Translations under genes and position numbers: made by a program
The notes under the pieces: generated by a model
Database searches by the model: none
The model's input: only the letters and a program-made list of their open reading frames with translations
What the model was told of the DNA's origin: nothing
Assembly: GCA_003153055.1 (NCBI GenBank)
Contig: PMBV01000359.1
Span: 1 to 12,610 of the forward strand
Length of the DNA stretch: 12,610 nt
Source: Myxococcales bacterium
Lineage (GTDB): Bacteria > Myxococcota > Myxococcia > Myxococcales > Myxococcaceae
Direction: 5' to 3'
In this document: positions 1 to 8,700 of the stretch, in pieces
How the letters are laid out: each line of letters starts with the position of its first letter
How positions within the stretch are numbered: the stretch's first letter is position 1

Positions 1-216
1 GGGGTCGAATTCTACGGCAACGTGTCTGCGTCCACCCTTCACCTTGCCGGCGATGCCACTTTCAACGGAAGCGTCACTACTCCGAATCTCGAAATGAACG
101 GAGGATGGCTCGAATTCAACGGCACTGTCTCAGCCCCCTCCATCAGCGCTACGGGCGCTTGGGCCACCTTCAATGGCCCGGTCCACACAACTGCGTCCAG
201 CCTGGTTCTCTCCAAC
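1..216 (+). repeat. Four-copy 17-18-residue FNG solenoid repeat
   Basis: The coded protein repeats a unit with the core F-(N/Y)-G-x-V. The conserved Phe codons lie at 10-12, 61-63, 115-117 and 169-171, giving spacings of 51, 54 and 54 bases. The first copy reads FYGNV, then FNGSV, FNGTV and FNGPV. The array is cut by the window edge, so more copies probably lie upstream. A short regular repeat with a buried aromatic and a turn Gly is typical of beta-helices; that fold is inferred. Confidence 0.65.
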
Positions 217-1233
217 TCGAGCTTTGTATTTAGTCAGCCCTGGCCACTTACTGATGGCACTTCCGTCTATCTGGATGACTATTCTGACCTTACGATCAAC
301 ACTCCCGTCCCAGCCAATCTCGCACTTCTCTCTATTACAGGATCCTCGACTCTCACCTCCTTCCCCGCCACATCTTCGTCTGAATCAAAACTGCTCCTGA
401 ATGTCTCTGGCCCTGTCGTCGTTGACACCGACAGCCGAATCGACGTCTCAGGCAAGGGCTACCTGGGCGCGCTATCCGGCGACAATGAGTCTACCTCCGG
501 GCGGACAGCCGCAAACCTCCTGGCGCCTGAAGGCGCCGCCGCCTCGCATGGCGGCCCGGGGGCGATCGGCGTGCAAAGCACATCGTCCCAGCCGTTCTAC
601 GATGACTTCCGACGCCCGCATATGCCCGGTTCCGGCGGTCCCGCATACTCGACTTGGTTCTGGACCTTTAGCGGCGGCAACGGCGGAGGCGTCGTCGACC
701 TTTCTGCCGCCTCCCTCGCACTCGACGGGCGTATCTCCGCCAATGGAGAAACAGTCGGACAACGCTACGGCATCAACGGCAACGGCGGCAGCGGTGGCAG
801 CATATTGGTCACTATTTCCGGCCAACTTTCCGGTTCGGGCCGCATTGAGGCCACTGGCGGCAACGCGGGTGGTGGCGGTCGAATCGCCGCCTACTATGAC
901 ACACTGAGCGGCTTTGACCTTTCCAATATTGTCGCAGGTGATACTTGGGCGACGTCGCCGTCGCCCGGCGGCCCTGGCACCGAGTTCACCAAGTCCGCTG
1001 CACAGCAATACGGCTCGCTCACGGTGAACGCGAGACGCACCAGCAACTCGGGCCAAGTCTCGACCAACACATACCTACCGACGGCTATTCTGCCTGAACC
1101 AGATGGCCTGCTCCGACTCGACTCCTTGATGATCCTGGGTACCTCGGTCACGACGCCGAACGCGATCGATGCCACAACGATCACCGTCGACCCCTCAGGC
1201 CAACTCACCTCCGCGAACATCACTCTCCCATGA
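1..1233 (+). CDS. Glycine-rich, solenoid-like surface protein (5' truncated)
   Basis: The reading frame is already open at base 1, and residues encoded before the first possible start (GTG at 22) fit the repeat pattern that follows, so the gene begins upstream. The visible 410 residues have three parts. Residues 1 to about 75 carry four F-N/Y-G motifs spaced 17-18 residues apart, which suggests a beta-solenoid. A central Gly-rich module (bases about 430-960) contains GGSGGSI and GGGGRIAAYY motifs, which I recall from large bacterial surface proteins with Ig or RHS domains. The tail is Ser/Thr-rich and ends without a visible membrane anchor or sorting motif. No cysteine or catalytic motif is seen. 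The role is probably structural at the cell surface, but no function can be assigned. The stop overlaps the start of the isomerase gene. By eye its first 400 bases are less GC-rich than the downstream genes. An alternative is that it is the tail of another multidomain giant. Confidence 0.85.
   Translation, partial: GVEFYGNVSASTLHLAGDATFNGSVTTPNLEMNGGWLEFNGTVSAPSISATGAWATFNGPVHTTASSLVLSNSSFVFSQPWPLTDGTSVYLDDYSDLTINTPVPANLALLSITGSSTLTSFPATSSSESKLLLNVSGPVVVDTDSRIDVSGKGYLGALSGDNESTSGRTAANLLAPEGAAASHGGPGAIGVQSTSSQPFYDDFRRPHMPGSGGPAYSTWFWTFSGGNGGGVVDLSAASLALDGRISANGETVGQRYGINGNGGSGGSILVTISGQLSGSGRIEATGGNAGGGGRIAAYYDTLSGFDLSNIVAGDTWATSPSPGGPGTEFTKSAAQQYGSLTVNARRTSNSGQVSTNTYLPTAILPEPDGLLRLDSLMILGTSVTTPNAIDATTITVDPSGQLTSANITLP
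430..960 (+). other. Gly-rich GGSGGSI...GGGGRIAxYY module
   Basis: This protein segment within the first gene is dominated by Gly-rich strings separated by short beta-like stretches of the type DGRISANGE and GSGRIEATGG. GGSGGSI is encoded at 784-804 and GGGGRIAAYYD at 868-900. I recall this combination from large extracellular bacterial proteins but know no experimentally defined function for it. It may form a second beta-helical stretch. Confidence 0.5.
1230..1233 (+). promoter_or_regulatory. ATGA start/stop overlap (translational coupling)
   Basis: The TGA of the first gene (1231-1233) overlaps the ATG of the isomerase gene (1230-1232). The preceding 20 bases are C-rich and contain no Shine-Dalgarno-like purine run, so initiation probably depends on ribosomes terminating on the upstream gene. 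A second ATG lies in frame at 1239, also without a good ribosome binding site. Confidence 0.7.
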
Positions 1234-2057
1234 CGCCCATGCGACTCGCCCCCCTCACGTTTCTGCTCGGCCTCACCCTCGGCCAGCTCGCATGCACGCC
1301 TTCCGATGTCGTCGCCAAAGTCGGCGGCCGTCGGATCCACCGCGCGGACGTCGAGCTTCACCGCCGCACCACCGGCGCCCCCATTGATCAATCTCTCGAG
1401 ACCCTCATCTCGCGCGAGCGCCTCGCCCAGGCCGCCGTCGACCATGACATCGCCAAGAAGCCCGACGTCGCGGCACGCCTCGCCAGCGCCGAGCGAGAAA
1501 TTCTCGCCCAGGCCTACCTGGACTCCGCGCTCGCCGACCTCAACGACGCCGCGGTCCTCAAGGCCTACGAGGAAACGAAGGACACCTTGACCTACCGCCA
1601 GCTGCACCTCGCCCATCTCTTCGTCGCACTTCCCGCGACGTCAGATTCCGAGGCCACGCGCCGCGCCGAGGCAAAGGCAAACACTCTCTGGTCCCGGCTC
1701 CTCGGCGGAGAAGACTTCGCCGCGCTCGCCGAGCATGACTCAGAAGACTCCGCGACTGCCTCCCGCGGAGGCGACCTGGGCCTCATCAAGGAGGGCTCCG
1801 TCGATCCCTCCCTCTTCGACGCCGGCGTTGCGCTCCAGTCTGGAGCCGTCAGCAAGCCAGTCCGCACCCCCTTCGGCTTCCACATCCTCAAGGCCCTCGG
1901 CCCAGTGGAGCAGATTGCCCCACCCTTCGCCGACGTCCGCCCGCAACTTCTCGCGCGCCTCCGGCAACAACGAGAAGCGGCGCTCCTCAAACAACTCGAA
2001 GGGGAAGTCTCCGTGACACGTAGACCCGAGGCACTCAAGGAAGGGGATCGGAAGTGA
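1230..2057 (+). CDS. Parvulin-type (SurA/PrsA-like) peptidyl-prolyl isomerase lipoprotein
   Basis: This 275-residue protein is a predicted periplasmic cis-trans prolyl isomerase/chaperone. Residues 1-21 look like a signal peptide ending GQLA before Cys22, a slightly atypical lipobox (Gln at -3), so lipid anchoring is likely but not certain. Residues 27-110 resemble the helical N-terminal region of SurA/PrsA proteins (VVAKVGGRRI, then LETLISRERLAQAAV). Residues about 120-224 form one PpiC domain, with LHLAHLFV at the first strand, the EDFAALAEHDSED segment, GGDLG at 170-174, the GAVSKPVRT strand and FGFHIL at 215-220. A short charged helical tail follows. It has one isomerase domain, whereas E. 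coli SurA has two. It sits between two extracytoplasmic protein genes with 4-base overlaps on both sides, which suggests a folding factor for those products. ATG 1230 was chosen because it couples to the upstream stop; ATG 1239 would also leave an intact signal peptide. Confidence 0.93.
   Translation: MTPMRLAPLTFLLGLTLGQLACTPSDVVAKVGGRRIHRADVELHRRTTGAPIDQSLETLISRERLAQAAVDHDIAKKPDVAARLASAEREILAQAYLDSALADLNDAAVLKAYEETKDTLTYRQLHLAHLFVALPATSDSEATRRAEAKANTLWSRLLGGEDFAALAEHDSEDSATASRGGDLGLIKEGSVDPSLFDAGVALQSGAVSKPVRTPFGFHILKALGPVEQIAPPFADVRPQLLARLRQQREAALLKQLEGEVSVTRRPEALKEGDRK
2037..2057 (+). promoter_or_regulatory. Ribosome binding site and GTGA overlap of the giant gene
   Basis: A purine run, AAGGAAGGGG at 2037-2046, lies 7 bases before the GTG start at 2054-2056, and the isomerase stop TGA (2055-2057) overlaps that GTG. 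The GTG is the credible start because it is followed directly by a signal peptide and the first in-frame ATG is not until 4613. Confidence 0.8.
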
Positions 2058-2782
2058 GGGCCTCAGGAATTTCGAGATTCGCGGCAATTCTCTTGCTGGC
2101 CGCTGTCGGTTGCTCCCGGCAGCCGTCTCCCGCCAAGGAACAGACGCTCCGTTCTGCCCACGGCGCCCTGGAGGCTGGCGCGACGACCAACTTGTGCACC
2201 GACGTCGTCCCCACCTCCATCGGACCAGGGTGGCTCGTCGCAGGGCTGACGACCGGCTCCGCTCCGGTGCCCGTTAGCGCCGGCGACACACTGTTGGTCG
2301 TGGTCGAAGGCGGTGGCACGGCCAGGGTCTCAGGCGCGGAGGTCCTCGTGAGCACCACGCCCCTCGCCGCGGCCATCACCGTGGCCACGGCCTCGCCGGT
2401 CCTCTCCTTCGAGCCCTCAGCCCCGGGAAGCCGAGCGAGCGTCGCGCGGATCTCTCAGTTGCCGTGCCCCCAAGTGAGCCTCGACGTCCTCCGAGGAGCC
2501 GAGCCGACCGAGACTCTCGCCACAGCCAGCTTCAGCACCGACGCCACGTCAGATCCTACCGATGTCGGAATCCAAGGCATCCTCCTCATCAACGGCCAGG
2601 GTGCCGCCGCGGGACGGGTGCGGGGCGACAATGTAACCGTGGCGGACCTATCCTCCGGCCTCCCGTCTCCTCCGCCACTTCTCATCCCACTCACCTTGGA
2701 TAGATGTGTGCACAACGTCGAGGTCATCAACACGGGTGCCGTGGGAAGCGTCCTCTCAGCCACCTTCATCCGTGTGGATGTG
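2054..2782 (+). other. Lipoprotein signal peptide and Cys-containing N-terminal region
   Basis: Residues 1-19 have basic, hydrophobic and small-residue parts ending AVG before Cys20 (codon 2111-2113), with Ser at +2. Residues 21-243 contain Cys48, Cys138 and Cys218 and no recognised domain. The sequence is rich in Val, Thr, Gly and Ala and looks like an all-beta fold. Two further cysteines (313 and 320) lie in the first Ig-like unit. Confidence 0.75.
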
Positions 2783-5700
2783 GAGCCCCCAATTGTATCC
2801 ATCACTTCCCCTGCCGCTGGCTCACTCTTTGTCAGCGATTCCATCGCCGTCGAGGGGACTCGGAATGCGAAGACTGAGCAGGTCTCCGTCAATGGAGCCG
2901 CGGCATCGGTGTTCTCGGGAGCCGGCTTTGCGGGGCGCGCGACACTCGATGCGGGCACCAACGCGGTGGTGGTCGCCGCCTCGGACATCTGCGGCAACGT
3001 CACGCGCACCTGCATCACAGTTGAGCGAGACAGCGCGCCGCCAACCCTCGTCTTCACCGGTGTGGCCGAAGGCGTACTCTACGGTGGGCCCGGCGCAGCA
3101 CCCGGGTGGATCGTCACGGACGCGCACTCCGCGAGCGCGACGGGCTATCTCAACTATTCCTCAACGCCCTTCGTGCCGGGAACACTCATCACGTCTGACG
3201 GCGACTACACGCTCCGAGTGACGGCGACCGACCTGCTAGGGAACTCGACCCTCTACACTGTCTCCTTCTCTGTCGACACGACCCCGCCCTCGATTACACT
3301 CAGCGGATTCAACTGGGACGGGTACGTCGGCGTGGATGCCTCGCTGACGCCGGTATTCAGCGCCAGTGACACCCATCCGGGGACAGTCACCGCGACCCTC
3401 GATGGGCAACCCTACCTCTCCGGCACTGTGGTGACGGCCGAGGGCTCGCATGTCTTGCTCGTCACCGCCACCGACGCCGTGGGCAACACCAGTTCCCGGA
3501 CCGCGACCTTCACTTTGGACCGCACGCCGCCCACTGTCACCGTACAGGGCATCGCTGACGGCCACGCCTACCGGACACCGGTCACCATCATCTACAGCTC
3601 GAGCGATCCCGACCTTCGCTGGATCGAGGGCTTCCTCGACTGGAGCCCCTTTCTGTCTGGCGGCGTCGTTTCGAGCCCAGGGACGCACCAGTTCGGGGCG
3701 CGCAGCTGGGACGCCACCTGGAACTATGCCGCCACGTGGATCACCTTCACCCTCGACTTCAATCCCCCGGTGCTGACCGTCGATGGACCGAGCGACGGAG
3801 CAGTGCTTACCGCGGGGCCAATTCGATTCACTTTCTCAGGCTCGGATGGAGAGACAGCGGTAACCGTCGCGGCGACCCTCAACGGGCAGCCCTACACCAG
3901 CGGGACAGCCATCGTCGACGAGGGTGATTACCAGTTCATTGCCGTCGCCACCGACGCCGCGGGGGACACCGCCTCACAATCGAGACACGTCGTCTTCAAC
4001 TCGAATCCGCTCATCATCTCCATCAGTGGGGTGACCGACGGGCAGCACGTCAACCATGCCGTCACACTGACATACAGCACCAGCGACGCCAGCACCGCCA
4101 CGTTGGTGGCAACACTCGACGGAGCGTCAGCAGCGTCGGGCATTCAAGTCGGCACCGATGGCACACACACGCTGGTGGTGACCGCGACGGACCAGGCGGG
4201 GCACAGCAGCACACGATCGGTTGCCTTCACCATCGACCTGACGCTCCCCGTCCTGACCGTGAGCGCCCCGGTAGACGGCGCGAAGATCGGCGCTTCGTCG
4301 GTTGAGGTCACTGGGCAGGCGACGGACACCAACACCGTCTCGGTGTCGGTCAACGGGGCGCCCGCGACCGTAGGGGCCGACGGCAACTTCGTCTTCGCGC
4401 TGCCTCTCGCGCCTTTTGCCAACACGGTGACCGTCGTAGCCACGGACGCTGCTGGCAACCAGAGAACCGTCGTGCGGGCGGTTCGCTCGAGCACAACACT
4501 CCCTGGGCTGGCGTTGACCGTGCCGGCGACGACGTCTCTGACGACGACGGCGGCCGTGTTGCGCGTCGAGGGACAAGCCACTCCAGCTGACTCCGTCGAC
4601 GCCGTCACGGTCATGGTGGGCGGAGTCGCCGTGCCAGTGGCCTCGGACGGTACCTTCTCGCGCGATGTGGCCTTGGGAGAAGGCAGCCAGGAGATCACCC
4701 TGGTAGCGACCGATGGATACGGGCTGACCAGGAGCGTGACGCTTAACGTGGTGCGCGTAGTGGTGGATGCTGGGTCTGGTGCGGGTGGCGGCTCTGCGAC
4801 TGGTGGCGGCTCTGCGACCGGTGGCGGCTCAGCGACTGGTGGCGGCTCTGCGACTGGTGGCGGCTCTGCGACCGGTGGCGGCTCTGCGACTGGTGGCGGC
4901 TCCGCGACCGGTGGTGGCTCCGCGACCGGTGGTGGTTCCGCAACCGGTGGCGGCTCAGCGACCGGTGGTGGTTCCGCAACCGGTGGCGGCTCAGCGACCG
5001 GTGGTGGCTCCGCCGGAGGTCCCGGGCCAGGAAGCGGAGGGGGAGCCGGAACCTCGCTCCTCATCTCAATATCGACTCCATCGGCCGGTACTGTGACCAA
5101 CTCCCCGACGGCGGTCGTCTCTGGCACCCTCTCCGGTGGCTCCGCTCCGTACTCCGTCTCAGTCATGGGGCTCCCCGCGATCGTCTCTGGCGCGAGCTTC
5201 ACTGCCACGGTCACACTGCTCGACGGGGTACAGGCCCTCTCCGTCGAGGCTCAGGACGCGACCGGGGCCCACGCCTCCGCCGCAATCTCGGTGGACCTCG
5301 ACCGAGTAGCCCCCTCCCTCAGCCTCACCTCGCCAGCCACCAACCCGGTCTCCGTTTCCAGCTCGACCCTCACCATCTCGGGGACCGTCTCGGATCGAAA
5401 CCTCACGTCTCTCACCGTGGCCGGTGTGCCGGTAACGCCATTGGCTGGCACCTTCGTCACCTCGGTCCACCTCATACTCGGGCGGAACGACCTGCCCGTC
5501 GTCGCCACCGACAGCGCGGGGAATCAGTGGTCCATCGTCCTCCACGCCGACGTCAACCAGCTTCCCCCCAACATCGTCATCACCACCCCGGTTGATGGCG
5601 CGGAGGCCACCGGCGCGGTCACGACCGTCACCGCCCGAGTCACCTCGTGGAGCCCCCTTTCCAGCGTGTCCATCGGCACGGGGACGTTCACCCCCAACAC

Positions 5701-8700
5701 CACTGGCGTGTACTCCGCTCAAGTCCCGCTGGCCTTCGGCGACAACCTCATCACGGTGAGCGCGACGAACACCGACGGCCTCTCGAACTCGTCGCAGGTG
5801 CACGTCCACTACGGAGACCCCTCAACGGCGCCTCTGGCCGTGACTGGCATCGCCCCGCGCAACGGCACCCACGACGTCGAGACCGATACCCGCATTGCCA
5901 TCTCGTTCAACAAGCCCTTCGCAGGCAATACCCCCGCCTCGTGGTTCCGAGTGACGCTCGCTGGCGAGCCACTCCCCGGCACGTACTTCGTCGTTCCAGG
6001 AAACCAGACGGTGGCCTTCGCCGCGAGCGCTCCGCTGCCCGAGGGCGCGACGCTCCTCGTTCAGGTCGCGGACGTCCCTGCCGCCATCGGCCCTGGCCTA
6101 GCCTCACCGTTTCACAGCCAGTTGACGGTCCGCCAAGGTCGAACCCGAGTCCACGGCATCGTCCTCGACACCGAGGCGAGGCCCATCCCTGGCGTCCACG
6201 TGCTGGTTGAGAACGCGACCCTCGACGCCTCCACCGACGCCGACGGCAACTTCGACCTCTTCATGCCTGGTGAGCAGTCCTGGACGCTCCGCTTCGAGTC
6301 GCCACGCTCGGGCACCGGCGCCTCGCGCCCCGTGCTGCGCCGCCGCGTCTACAGCACCGCGCACACCACGACGACGCTCCCGCCCATCTTCCTCACTGAC
6401 ACCAACTCCGCCGCCGTGCAGCGAGTCGACAGCTCTGGCGCCGACATCACCTTCAGCAACGCCTACCCGGGCCTCGCCATCTCCGCCGCTCCCGGCTCCC
6501 TCGCCTTCGAATCCGGAGTCACCACCGGAGCCCTGACCGCCACCGAGATTGAGCCTCACTTTCGGGCCGTTCCTCTCGCCGAGCGCTCCGGGCCGCGTCA
6601 CCTCTGGCAGCTCCAACCCGCGGGAACCCGCCTCACCGCCCCCGTCGGCGTCTCCTTCGCCAACTCCGAGCTCCTCCCTGCTGGCCGCCACGCCCTCCTC
6701 TACGCGTACGAGCCGTCGACGCACCAACTGACCCGAGCGGGCATCGGCCGCGTCACCAGCGATGGCGCATCTATCGCGTCGATGTCGCCCTTCACCCCGA
6801 AGTCCCTCGAGTGGTTTGGCTACCGTGGTTTGACCGAGGAGGAAGATGCGGCGGCGGTCGGGGCGCTCATCGCCGCTGGCGTTGAGGGCAGCCCCGTCGA
6901 CGGCGGCGCTCGAAGGTTCCCCCCGCTCGAGACGAATCCACTCAAGAAGCTCTTTGCGCTCCTCGTCCCGTCTGCCTGGGCCCAAGCCCTCGTCGGGTTG
7001 TTCGAGCCCGCGATGGGAGCCGCCGACGCGCTGGCGGCCCAGAAGGGCCCCGGTCTCCTCACCGGCACCGTGCGGTTGCCTCGGGGTGACGTCCTTCAGG
7101 CCACCGGGCCCAGCCTGGGGAGCGCCCTCATCGGGACCTCCACCGACGGCAAGGCCTGGGAATTCCCCTTCAACACCACCATCGCCAACACCGGAAACCT
7201 CGCGGCTCCAGTCTCTGTGGCACTCACAGCCAACCGAGACACGGGCGCCATCCTCGCGGCCCCGAGTGGCACCAGTTGGCACGGCCAGGGCGTGGGGAGT
7301 GCCACGCTCGCGACGGTCGTCGACATCCCCCTCGAAACTCCTCCTGCCGAGGGCTCGGGCAGTGTCACCTGGGACGCCGGGACCACCCACCTCAAGGTTG
7401 CCTCCACGACAGGCCTGACGACGAGGAGCTTCGAGTACGACGCACAGCTCACTGCCCAGCGGAGCATCACCCCGGACGGCCACGCCTCCTACCAGGCGAC
7501 CGTGACGCTCTCCTCCAGCCAGGGCGCGGCGGAGCAGGCCCTCGAGAGCGTCCTCACGTTCAAGCAGGTCCTCGTCAATGTCACCGCGGCCGTCGACGGC
7601 ATCGCGATGACGGGTGACACAGGGAAGTACAGCTACCCCTACCTGGGGCCCGCTGGGTCAGCCCTCGCCTGCGCCTCCATCCCCGCGGGGACACGAGCGC
7701 GCACGACCCGTGACGCAACCGGGGCCGCCACCTCAGCCACCGTGCAGAACACCTACGAAGCCTGTGGAGTCGTCACCGACGTCTCCCCTGGCTTCTATGC
7801 CACCTCCAACATCGTCATCGACGCGCGATGGCTGTACGGAAAGCTCCGGCTCGTCAACCGAGACGGCTCGCCACTCCCCATCGACTGCGCCGCGACCCAG
7901 CGCGCGGGGGCCAGCGGCAACCAATACGTCGACGATGTGAGCGCCATCTCGCCAGACGACCTCTCCACCACCGAGGTGCACTTCTTCCGCGAAGACGACT
8001 TGAGTCAGCCCTTCGCCAAGTGGAAGCAGGCCACGGTGACAGGCGTGGCCGGCGCCTGCGTCAACGGACACGACGCCGAAGCAGGGTATGACCGGCTGTG
8101 GGTCGGCCCGCGCTCCCTCACCAAGGTCTCGCTCCGAGCGCGTTGCGCTGACATCGCGGCCCGCAAGGCCGCCGGCCTCGCCCTCTCGTCGGACGACACG
8201 ACCTATGATCTGGCCACCTGCCAGCGAGCCAGCATTGTCCTCGTGCCCGGTGACCGGCTGGTGCTGGTGGCGGTCAACCCGAAGACCGGCCACACCGGTC
8301 TCGCCCGCATCGTCGTCCCCGCGCCGCAGACGCTGGACCCAAGCGCGGCCGGTTGCTCCACCGCTGGAGGAGGCGTCGTCCAGACGACCAACGCCGACGG
8401 ACAGTCGGTGGTGCTGCCAAAGTGCGTGCAGCAACAGATTGGCATCTCCGGAGACATCGTCCTCTACCCGCCAGAGATAGACATGAAGGTCTCTCGCCGC
8501 CGCCCGGACGTCGGCATCACGGCCTCCCGAGCCCCCACCCTCATCCGCAGCGGTGGCCAGGCCACCACCGACGACACCATGCTCCAGGTCACCTCGCACT
8601 GGCGCGTGCGCCTCGCCAAGGACCAGGCCACGGCACCGAGCCCCTCGGGAGCAGGCATCCCCGCCGCCGGTGCCACGAGCTCCCTGGCCGACGCTCTTGT

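Noticed and set aside
22..24. GTG as the real start of the first gene
   Set aside because: The frame is open to base 1 and the preceding residues (GVEFYGN) are in register with the FNG repeat; there is also no signal peptide after this GTG.
4613..4615. First in-frame ATG as start of the giant gene
   Set aside because: The 853 codons before it encode a lipoprotein signal and Ig-like units, and GTG 2054 has a good ribosome binding site.
4784..5014. CRISPR-like direct repeats
   Set aside because: The units are head-to-tail without spacers, 18 bases long and in frame with a coding sequence, so they are a coding minisatellite.
4144..5214. Antisense 356-codon frame with a striking PPPVAE repeat
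   Set aside because: It is the complement of the GGGSAT minisatellite and Ig coding region; the sense frame has clear domains on both sides and the repeat explains the Pro-rich reading.
6104..7483. Antisense 459-codon open frame
   Set aside because: It is opposite the carboxypeptidase-regulatory-like and ZU5-like coding sequence; its composition is that of a high-GC shadow and no recognisable motif is present.
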